Origin: an uncultured Alphaproteobacteria bacterium
GTDB taxonomy: Bacteria > Pseudomonadota > Alphaproteobacteria > RF32 > CAG-239
Assembly: GCA_944391355.1 (NCBI GenBank)
Contig: CALXTG010000128.1
Span: 1 to 7,563 of the forward strand
Direction: 5' to 3'
DNA: 7,563 bases
Positions 1-5,767 of the stretch are shown piece by piece. The translations under genes were made by a program, and so were the position numbers. Below the pieces are notes generated by a model. The model had not been told where the DNA came from. It made no database searches and was given only the letters and a program-made list of their open reading frames with translations. The stretch's first letter is position 1. The number at the start of each line of letters is the position of its first letter.

Positions 1-960
1 GGCAATGTGGCGTTTTTTCCCAAGCAGGTGGACGGTGACAGCGACGAAGAAATTCTGGAGGCCTTTTTGAGCAGTTTTTACGGCAGCCATATTCCGCCGA
101 AAGAAATTATGGTTTCACATCTGCCGGTTAATAAAGAATTTTTGGAAGAGGCTTTGGGCGTTAAAATTAATGCTTATCAAAAAGGGGATAAGGCAAGGCT
201 GATTAAAAATGCCAGAGATAATGCCGAAGCGGCGCTTGACCGGAAAATTGCCGAAGCGGCTTCGGTAAAAAGCAATCTTGAGGAGTTTCAGAAAATTTTT
301 GCTTTGCCCCGTTTGCCGCAGAGAATCGAAATTTACGATAACTCCCATATCCAAGGTAGCTATGCGCTCGGGGCCATGGTGGTGGCAACGCCCGAAGGTT
401 TTGATAAAAAACAGTACCGAATTTTTAATATTAAGAATAATGAAATTACCAATGATGATTTTGCGATGATGAAAGAAGTTCTGGCGCGCCGCTTTGCCCG
501 GCTGAGTGAGAATAATAAGCCCGACGTTATTTTAATTGACGGGGGGCTGGGGCAGCTGCATGCGGTTCATGAAAGCCTTCGGGAATATGATTTGGACGGC
601 ATTGCGGTGATTGCTATTTCCAAGGGGCCGGATCGGAATGCCGGTAAGGAATTTTATCATATGCAGGGAAGGGAAAGTTTTGCTCTTCCGTTTCAGTCAC
701 CGATAGCTTTTTATTTGCAGAATTTGCGCGATGAAGCGCATCGCTTTGCAATAGGGTCGCATCGTAAAAGGCGCGCCAAATCGATTTATAAATCGCGTTT
801 GGATGAGATTGAGGGAATCGGCGCTTCGCGAAAACGCGATCTGCTCAATTACTTCGGTTCGGTTGAGGAAATCTCTCAGGCGAGAATCGAAGATCTGCAA
901 AAAGTCGGCGGTATCAGTAAAAAAACAGCGGAAAAGATATATAACTACTTCCATGATTAG
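1..960 (+). CDS. uvrC: UvrABC excinuclease subunit C, 5'-truncated by the window edge
   Basis: UvrC is the endonuclease subunit of nucleotide excision repair; with UvrB it cuts on both sides of a DNA lesion. Only the C-terminal 319 codons are visible. The reading frame is open from base 1 (Gly-Asn-Val-Ala-Phe-Phe-Pro-Lys), matching the internal UvrC stretch GN..(F/Y)FPK, so the GTG at position 7 is not a real start. Counting from the first visible codon, the RNase H-like nuclease domain shows the acidic motif YDNSH (Asp ~113), the NDDF motif (~151-154), the strand ILIDGG (Asp ~180) and the RDEAHRFAI..HRKRR motif (~243-258), which together supply the Asp/Asp/His catalytic set. A helix-hairpin-helix pair follows (~267-316, with EIEGIGASRKRDLL and KVGGISKKTAEKIY). 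The GIY-YIG nuclease and UVR motifs must lie upstream of the window. The gene ends normally at TAG. pgsA follows after 53 bp, an order known from other proteobacteria. Identification is secure. Confidence 0.97.
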   Translation, partial: GNVAFFPKQVDGDSDEEILEAFLSSFYGSHIPPKEIMVSHLPVNKEFLEEALGVKINAYQKGDKARLIKNARDNAEAALDRKIAEAASVKSNLEEFQKIFALPRLPQRIEIYDNSHIQGSYALGAMVVATPEGFDKKQYRIFNIKNNEITNDDFAMMKEVLARRFARLSENNKPDVILIDGGLGQLHAVHESLREYDLDGIAVIAISKGPDRNAGKEFYHMQGRESFALPFQSPIAFYLQNLRDEAHRFAIGSHRKRRAKSIYKSRLDEIEGIGASRKRDLLNYFGSVEEISQARIEDLQKVGGISKKTAEKIYNYFHD

Positions 961-1013
961 AAAATCTGTTTTAATATGACTGTAAGTTTAACATTTAACA
1001 AAGGATTGTTGAC

Positions 1014-1751
1014 GTGTATAATCTGCCTAATCTTCTGACTATTTCCCGTATTGTGGTAATTCCGGTCATCTTCCTGTCGATTTATATCACGACCAAAAGC
1101 TGGGCGGTATTTTCGGCTGTGTTGTTTATTATTGCTTCGATTACCGATTATTTTGACGGTTATCTGGCGCGTTCGCGCAATGAAACATCTGTCTTCGGGC
1201 GTCTGTTGGATCCGATTGCCGATAAGCTGCTGGTCGCGTCGGCTCTGATCGTTATTCTGGCAAAGCCGGGAATGGTCGATACCCGTCTGACCTTTATTCC
1301 GGTGATTGTTATTCTCTGCCGTGAAATTCTGGTTTCGGGACTGCGTGAATTTTTGCGTGAGTTTAATGTCGGTATGCCGGTTACCCGTCTGGCAAAATGG
1401 AAGACCGGTTTCCAGATGACTGCTTTGTCGATGATGCTGCTGAAAGGCGTCTGGTATTGGGGCGGAATCGGCGAAATCCTGCTCTGGGTTGCCGGAGTGC
1501 TGACTTTTGTTACCGGATATCAGTATTTTCAGAAAAGCGTTGATTATATTCGCAAAATGGATAAGGAAGCTAAAGCGGCCGCTAAGACGGAAAAGGTCAA
1601 AACAACGGTTAAAGCGGCAGCCAAACCGGCGGTTAAAACGGTGCTGAAAAAAGCTTCCGCCAAAAAAGCGCCGGCGAAGAAACCGGCAGCAAAGAAAACG
1701 GTCGGTAAAAAGACTGCTGCGAAATCAGCCAAAAAGGCGGTGAAAGCTTAG
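1014..1751 (+). CDS. pgsA: CDP-diacylglycerol-glycerol-3-phosphate 3-phosphatidyltransferase with a Lys/Ala-rich tail
   Basis: This membrane enzyme makes phosphatidylglycerophosphate from CDP-diacylglycerol and glycerol 3-phosphate, the committed step to phosphatidylglycerol and cardiolipin. The complete CDP-alcohol phosphatidyltransferase signature is present: Asp45, Asp48, Gly49, Ala52, Arg53, Gly62, Asp66 and Asp70 in the spacing D-x2-DG-x2-AR-x8-G-x3-D-x3-D. About five to six hydrophobic segments are visible (~8-25, 31-44, 72-84, 93-110, ~134-150, ~153-171). The GTG start is supported by AAGGA at 1001-1005, 8 bp upstream, and by the family-typical N-terminus (N-P-N-L-L-T-I-S-R). The catalytic part ends near residue 180, the usual length of the family. 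Residues 181-245 are an extra tail with 23 Lys and 19 Ala in 65 residues. It includes five consecutive x-K-K-x-x pentads (~211-235), like histone H1 or AlgP-type tails. The tail is in frame with no sign of frameshift, and is predicted to be cytoplasmic or membrane-surface. Its role is unknown. The downstream regulator gene is 27 bp away, so co-transcription is plausible. Confidence 0.95.
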   Translation: MYNLPNLLTISRIVVIPVIFLSIYITTKSWAVFSAVLFIIASITDYFDGYLARSRNETSVFGRLLDPIADKLLVASALIVILAKPGMVDTRLTFIPVIVILCREILVSGLREFLREFNVGMPVTRLAKWKTGFQMTALSMMLLKGVWYWGGIGEILLWVAGVLTFVTGYQYFQKSVDYIRKMDKEAKAAAKTEKVKTTVKAAAKPAVKTVLKKASAKKAPAKKPAAKKTVGKKTAAKSAKKAVKA

Positions 1752-1778
1752 GCGTTTTCTTAAGGCCGGGTGTAGAAT

Positions 1779-2468
1779 ATGGAAAATCCCACGACACATA
1801 TTTTGGTGGTAGATGACGATACCAGATTGCGCTTGCTGTTGCAGCGCTTTCTGCGCGATAACGGTATGTTTGTTTCAACCGCCAAGAATGCGGCCGATGC
1901 CCGGGAAATGTTGCAAAATTATAAATTTGATCTGCTGATTGTCGATATCATGATGCCGGATGAAACCGGGTTGGAATTTTTGACGACCTTTCGTCAGGAA
2001 AGCAATCTGCCGGTTATTCTGCTGACGGCAATGGGAGAAACCGAAGATCGGATTGCCGGTTTGGAAACCGGTGCCGATGATTATTTGCCCAAACCGTTCG
2101 AGCCGAAAGAACTGGTTTTGCGGATTAAGAATATTCTGAAACGGACGCCGGTCGAAAAAGCGGTTGCCGAGCAGAAGCTTAATTTGGGGTTATGCTGCTT
2201 TGATATGCAGAAAAAAGAGCTTTTGACCAAACAGGGGCAGATAATTCATATTACCCCGGTCGAGCAGGCATTATTAAATGTATTGTCGCAAAAATCGGGA
2301 CAGATTTTTTCCCGGGAGAAGCTGGCAGAATTATTAGGTGCCGGACAGAGTCCGCGGTCGATAGACGTGCAAATTACCCGCTTGCGTAAAAAGATCGAAA
2401 AAGATTCCAAGAATCCGCGTTATTTGCAGACGGTCAGGGGGAAGGGGTATATGTTGCTCCCCGAATAG
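1779..2468 (+). CDS. OmpR/PhoB-family response regulator (OmpR/PetR-like)
   Basis: This is a cytoplasmic two-component transcription factor of 229 residues, the full length for the family. The receiver domain (~6-120) has the acidic pair Asp12/Asp13, the phospho-acceptor Asp56 in VDIMMPDETG, the switch Thr83, Tyr102 and the conserved Lys105 followed by Pro-Phe. The C-terminal winged-helix DNA-binding domain (~132-227) carries the recognition-helix region RSIDVQITRLRKKIE (~193-207) and the wing ending RGKGYML. The receiver style (ILVVDDD.RLR.LL, then ETEDRI.GLE.GADDYLPKPFEPKEL) resembles the OmpR/PetR-type regulators of Alphaproteobacteria. The ATG start follows a weak ribosome site (TAAGG, 1761-1765) with a long 13-bp spacing. 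Its likely partner is the histidine kinase at 2852, but a repeat-filled gap of 383 bp lies between them, whereas such pairs usually abut or overlap. Target genes cannot be read from the window. PhoB, ChvI and CenR relatives share the same architecture, so no gene symbol is given. Confidence 0.93.
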   Translation: MENPTTHILVVDDDTRLRLLLQRFLRDNGMFVSTAKNAADAREMLQNYKFDLLIVDIMMPDETGLEFLTTFRQESNLPVILLTAMGETEDRIAGLETGADDYLPKPFEPKELVLRIKNILKRTPVEKAVAEQKLNLGLCCFDMQKKELLTKQGQIIHITPVEQALLNVLSQKSGQIFSREKLAELLGAGQSPRSIDVQITRLRKKIEKDSKNPRYLQTVRGKGYMLLPE

Positions 2469-2500
2469 GAGCAGAATGACGCTTTCTGGTCGGCTAATAC

Positions 2501-2568
2501 AGATTTTGCGGATACCTGATATCCTCACGTACTAATTTGTACGCTGCGGTATCAGGTTCCTGAAATCT
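2501..2568. repeat. 68-nt imperfect palindrome (REP-like element)
   Basis: A nested inverted repeat lies just after the response regulator. The arms pair as AGATTT (2501-2506) with AAATCT (2563-2568), GGA (2510-2512) with TCC (2558-2560), ACCTGATA (2514-2521) with TATCAGGT (2550-2557), and CGTAC (2528-2532) with GTACG (2539-2543), around a 6-nt TAATTT loop. Internal mismatches separate the blocks. There is no downstream T-run of the kind a Rho-independent terminator needs. The design fits a dispersed palindromic element better than a simple terminator, although the RNA would fold stably and could affect readthrough into the kinase gene. Copy number elsewhere in the genome cannot be seen here. 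Confidence 0.75.
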
Positions 2569-2582
2569 TATTATCCGTCTCA

Positions 2583-2760
2583 TAAATCGCCATTCTGTTG
2601 AGAGGGGGAGCCGCATATTCCAAACTTTTTAGGATGGAGATCGTAGATCGCCATTCTGTTGAGAGGGGGCTGCAGACTCCAAACTTTTTGGTATAGCGAG
2701 GGAGATGCCATTCTATCGGGTGAGGTAGCCGCAAACTCCAAACTTTTGGGAGGAGATTAT
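2583..2760. repeat. three tandem imperfect copies of a ~59-bp repeat
   Basis: Three copies share two conserved blocks. CCATTCT occurs at 2590, 2651 and 2708, and CCAAACTTTT occurs at 2620, 2679 and 2738, which is exactly 59 bp apart each time. Copies 1 and 2 are also identical over 23 bp (2586-2608 and 2647-2669). Copy 3 is more diverged in the middle but keeps AGCCGCA, shared with copy 1, and ACTCCAAAC, shared with copy 2. The word ATAAATCG flanks the array on both sides (2583-2590 and 2759-2766). Reading frames are open through it on both strands, but they have no good ribosome site and follow the repeat composition, so I treat the array as non-coding. I cannot name the repeat family. Confidence 0.8.
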
Positions 2761-2840
2761 AAATCGTTATTGCCAGTGGTTTGGGCGGCGCTTGGGATTC
2801 GTGTGGCAATATTATTATACAGACATTATAAATTTAACCA

Positions 2841-2845
2841 GGAGA
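2841..2845 (+). promoter_or_regulatory. ribosome binding site that fixes the kinase start at 2852
   Basis: GGAGA lies 6 bp before the ATG at 2852. A longer in-frame extension back to a TTG at 2792 would add 20 residues with no visible ribosome site and no resemblance to a kinase N-terminus. The shorter start is therefore preferred. Confidence 0.8.
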
Positions 2846-2851
2846 TATTTT

Positions 2852-4210
2852 ATGCGTTTAAAATTTCCGGAAAAAGTTGAAAATTCTTTACGTTATCTGA
2901 GATTGAAACTTTTGCCCAAAACTTTGTTCTTCAGAACTATGCTGTTGATTTTCATTCCTTTGATTGTCGTGCAGGTGGTTTCTATTTTTGTTTTTATTGA
3001 CGGCAGCTGGAGCCGTCTCGGACGTCGTATGTCCAACAGTCTGGCTTCGGAAATTGCGGTTATGGTTAAGCTTTATGATGAAAATCCTCAGAGTATGCCC
3101 AAGCTTAAAGAGATGTCCCGCAAATATTTTGATATGGGCTTTTCTCATTACGGCGCCGGTGAAAAAAATCAGATTGCCATGAAAGTCAGCAAAGGCAATA
3201 AGATGATTACCGATTATCTGGAAACGGCATTAAATGACCGCTTTCCCAATGATATGACCGGCATTTTTCTTGATAAGGAAACAAAACAGCTGATTGTTCT
3301 GATTGATCAACCCAAAGGATTGTTCAAGTTCAGCGTTGATGAGAAAAAGGTCTTTTCAACTTCAATGTTTATGTTTGTCGCCTGGATGATCGGAACCTCG
3401 ATGCTGTTGTTTTTGGTGGCGGTGCTGTTTCTGCGGATTCAGGTTCGTTCCATTGCCGAATTGGCCCAGGTTGCCGAAGATTTCGGTAAGGGAATTGATA
3501 ATAAAGATTTCAAACCTTACGGTTCCTCCGAGGTTCGCAAGGCCGCGATTGCCTTTATCAAGATGAAAGAAAGAATCCAGCGGCAAATGAGTGAAAGAAC
3601 CCAAATGCTGGCAGGGGTGTCGCATGATCTGCGGACGCCGCTGACCCGTATGAAGCTTCAGGTTGCGCTGCTTCAGGATGGTGTCGATAAAAAAGATTTC
3701 CTCCAGGATATTGATGAAATGGAGAAGATGCTTGACGGATATTTGTCTTTTGTCAGCGGAGAGGGCGGCGAAAAATCTTCTTTTGTTGATATGAATGAGA
3801 TGATTTTGAGTATTCTTAATAAATTCCGTAATAAAAAAGCGCTTATCCGTTATTCGACCAATGATCAGGTCAGCGCCATTCAGGGACGTGAACAGGCCTT
3901 AAAACGGGCTTTGACGAATATTATTGCCAATGCTTTCCGTTACGGAAAAACCGTGGCGGTTAATCTGGAAAGCAATAACCGTAAACTTGAAGTAACGGTT
4001 GATGATGACGGGCCGGGAATCCCGCTTGACAAACGTGAAGAAGTCTTTAAGGCGTTTTTCCGTCTGGAAGCTTCACGCAATAAAGATACCGGCGGCGTCG
4101 GGCTGGGATTGTCCATTGCCAAAGACGTGATTACTTCTCACGGCGGCCGTATTGAACTGTTTGACAGCCCGTTAGGCGGTTTGCGGGTTTTGATCAGTAT
4201 TCCTTTGTAA
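2852..4210 (+). CDS. membrane sensor histidine kinase, EnvZ-like (HAMP-HisKA-HATPase)
   Basis: This is an inner-membrane sensor kinase of 452 residues that should autophosphorylate and pass phosphate to the OmpR-like regulator upstream. Domains in order are: cytoplasmic N-terminus; transmembrane helix ~29-49; periplasmic sensor ~50-169; second transmembrane helix ~170-195; HAMP linker ~196-247, including the conserved ELAQVAEDFGKG region; HisKA helix with phospho-acceptor His258 in GVSHDLRTPLTRM; then the ATPase domain with N-box NIIANAFRYG (Asn356, Asn360), G1 box DDDGPGIP (384-391), F-box FKAFFRLEASR and G2 box GGVGLGLSIA (414-423). All catalytic motifs are intact. The N-A-x-R-Y-G form of the N-box and the RTPLTRM H-box are typical of the EnvZ class. 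The periplasmic domain is not a named fold that I recognise, so the stimulus is unknown. The next gene starts 18 bp after the stop codon, suggesting co-transcription. Confidence 0.94.
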   Translation: MRLKFPEKVENSLRYLRLKLLPKTLFFRTMLLIFIPLIVVQVVSIFVFIDGSWSRLGRRMSNSLASEIAVMVKLYDENPQSMPKLKEMSRKYFDMGFSHYGAGEKNQIAMKVSKGNKMITDYLETALNDRFPNDMTGIFLDKETKQLIVLIDQPKGLFKFSVDEKKVFSTSMFMFVAWMIGTSMLLFLVAVLFLRIQVRSIAELAQVAEDFGKGIDNKDFKPYGSSEVRKAAIAFIKMKERIQRQMSERTQMLAGVSHDLRTPLTRMKLQVALLQDGVDKKDFLQDIDEMEKMLDGYLSFVSGEGGEKSSFVDMNEMILSILNKFRNKKALIRYSTNDQVSAIQGREQALKRALTNIIANAFRYGKTVAVNLESNNRKLEVTVDDDGPGIPLDKREEVFKAFFRLEASRNKDTGGVGLGLSIAKDVITSHGGRIELFDSPLGGLRVLISIPL

Positions 4211-4228
4211 GTTTTTGAGGGCAGGCGT

Positions 4229-5767
4229 ATGGCTGATGAAGAAGTAAAGAATCCGCAGGGCGGGGATGACGGTTTTCCGTCATTCCTGACCGCGCCTGTC
4301 GAAAACGAGAACGAAGAATACGAATATGAATATATCGAAGTACCTGAGAGTGAGGCAGAGAGCACAGAAGAAAATCTGTTGGAGGAAGAAAACGAATTCA
4401 GCCTCGATGATATGCTGGGCGATGTTTCCGATGATTTGGATTTAACGTCAAATGCGGAAGATGATTTGCCGTTATTAAATGAAACTGACAGCGAGGCTGA
4501 TATTTTATCGGCAGCAACGGATGACGGGCTTCCGTTGCCGGAAGATCAGGAACAGGAAATGCCTTTGGACGCGGATATTCTGTTGCCCGAAGCTGGCGAA
4601 GAACCGGTTTTAGAATCGGCGGAGGATATTGTTTCTGAAGTGCCGGAAACGGCAGTCGGGAGTTCCGCAGAGACGGAGGCCGTATCTGAAGTTGCCGGAG
4701 ATAATGCGGAGATATCCCCGGAGACTGAAGGGGATGTTTTATCGCCGCAGGGCAGCGAAGCGGGTTTTTCCTCTGAACCGGATGTTCAGCTTCCGGAGGG
4801 GAAAGAAGATCAGGGGTTTGTTTCTTCGGAAGCAGATACTCCGATTGCGGCAGAAGAGACGCCTCTTCCGGAATCGCTTCAGCCAGAAGATGGCGAGAGG
4901 CCGGCAGAGCCTGCCGCGGTTTCTTCGCAGGAAGATGAGGCTTTTTTGCTGTTGCCGGACAGTGGTATCCAGACTGTTGATCTTGACAGTTATAACGGTT
5001 GTCTGCGGATTGCCGCGTCGCTAGTGCCAGGCGGTCATTCGTGGTTTTGGCTGGAACGTAAGCAGCATTTGGCGGAAATCGGTTCCAACGGAGCGGATTT
5101 AGAAATCCGCCTGCCGGTACCGGGAGCAAATTTTGTGACGCTGGTAAAAGGCGGCGATCAGAAGCTGGAGTTGTTTAACCGCACGCATTTACGGGTAGAA
5201 AATGTTGATGCTCGGGCTTTTGAGGCGGTGGACGGAGATTTTATTCTCGGTAATGCCGGTTTTGACAGCGGAGCCGTTATTGAGGAGTTTTGCGCGGTAA
5301 ACCCGGCGGATCTGTCGCAGACGGAGATGATTTTTTCCGAACCCGCAGCGGGGATTATTTCCGGGCCGGGAACCGTTGCTTTTGTTAATGGTTTAAGGTG
5401 TTTGCAATGGTCTTTTGCCGAAACGGAGAACTATGAAAAAGAGCAGTTGCGTTGTCTGAAATCTTACAGCGGCAGCTTTGAAGATAAATATTTTGAACTC
5501 AGCGGAAATTCCCCGGCGACGGAATTTGCGGGAAATGAGGAAATAAACAGTATTCATGTTAATTGCGGCGCGTCGACTTACGGCTGGAATGTCAGTTTTG
5601 AAAACGGAGTGACGATGAGCCTGCGTGATTTGCGCGAATATCAGGTTCGCTACGGCAAAATGCCGGATAATGCCGGCATTATATCCTGCGGAGATCTGCA
5701 GGCTCCTTTTAGCAACATAGCCCGTATTGTGGTTTATGAAAGCGCCCGGTATTTTTCTTATCGTTAA
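4229..5767 (+). CDS. uncharacterised two-part protein: highly acidic disordered N-half, globular C-half
   Basis: I do not recognise this 512-residue protein. The ATG start has GAGG (4217-4220) at 8 bp spacing and lies 18 bp after the kinase stop, so the two are probably one transcript. Residues 1-250 contain about 77 Asp/Glu against only three basic residues (Lys7, Lys192, Arg224). They are rich in Ser, Pro, Gly and Ala, with a tyrosine/glutamate patch (EEYEYEYIE, ~29-37), and look intrinsically disordered. Residues ~250-512 have normal composition, six cysteines (258, 355, 391, 409, 446, 487), several Trp/Tyr/Phe and alternating hydrophobic patterns suggesting beta-strands, and end in ARYFSYR. 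There is no signal peptide or membrane helix, so a cytoplasmic place is expected. A few acidic motifs recur (EDDLPLLNE, DDGLPLPED), hinting at growth by short duplications. The open frame over 1.5 kb with codon use like its neighbours supports a real gene. A regulatory or scaffolding role beside the kinase is only a guess. Confidence 0.82.
   Translation: MADEEVKNPQGGDDGFPSFLTAPVENENEEYEYEYIEVPESEAESTEENLLEEENEFSLDDMLGDVSDDLDLTSNAEDDLPLLNETDSEADILSAATDDGLPLPEDQEQEMPLDADILLPEAGEEPVLESAEDIVSEVPETAVGSSAETEAVSEVAGDNAEISPETEGDVLSPQGSEAGFSSEPDVQLPEGKEDQGFVSSEADTPIAAEETPLPESLQPEDGERPAEPAAVSSQEDEAFLLLPDSGIQTVDLDSYNGCLRIAASLVPGGHSWFWLERKQHLAEIGSNGADLEIRLPVPGANFVTLVKGGDQKLELFNRTHLRVENVDARAFEAVDGDFILGNAGFDSGAVIEEFCAVNPADLSQTEMIFSEPAAGIISGPGTVAFVNGLRCLQWSFAETENYEKEQLRCLKSYSGSFEDKYFELSGNSPATEFAGNEEINSIHVNCGASTYGWNVSFENGVTMSLRDLREYQVRYGKMPDNAGIISCGDLQAPFSNIARIVVYESARYFSYR

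Larger units (their letters stand above)
2469..2851. other. 383-bp intergenic region between response regulator and kinase
   Basis: This is the only long gap in the window. It contains the 68-nt palindrome (2501-2568), the three-copy tandem array (2583-2760) and an AT-rich stretch (about 2806-2840) that leads to the kinase ribosome site. The kinase promoter, if it has its own, should lie in about 2765-2840. I see no convincing -35/-10 pair, no T-run terminator and no RNA gene. No credible protein-coding gene is present. Confidence 0.6.

Noticed and set aside
7..9. GTG as a possible start of the first gene
   Set aside because: The frame is open to the left edge and the codons before it (Gly-Asn) match the internal UvrC sequence, so the gene is simply truncated by the window.
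1544..1732. Minus-strand open frame with Ala/Phe-rich translation
   Set aside because: It is the complement of the Lys/Ala repeat codons in the pgsA tail, with no ribosome site and no independent support.
2583..2760. CRISPR array
   Set aside because: There are only three diverged units, the conserved blocks are split in two within each unit, and the intervening parts are similar to each other rather than unique spacers. No cas gene is nearby.
2552..2809. Open frames through the tandem repeats on the minus strand, and on the plus strand at 2659-2880
   Set aside because: Their proteins only reflect the 59-bp repeat units and one runs into the kinase start in another frame. Neither has a good ribosome site or family resemblance.
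2792..2820. Possible promoter for the kinase (TTGGGA and TTATAC, 17 bp apart)
   Set aside because: Both boxes fit the sigma-70 consensus poorly and AT-rich sequence makes chance matches likely, so it is not listed as a feature.
4398..5129. 243-codon minus-strand open frame opposite the acidic protein
   Set aside because: It is a shadow of the Asp/Glu/Pro/Ser-rich coding strand, giving a Pro/Leu/Arg-rich translation typical of antisense, with no ribosome site.
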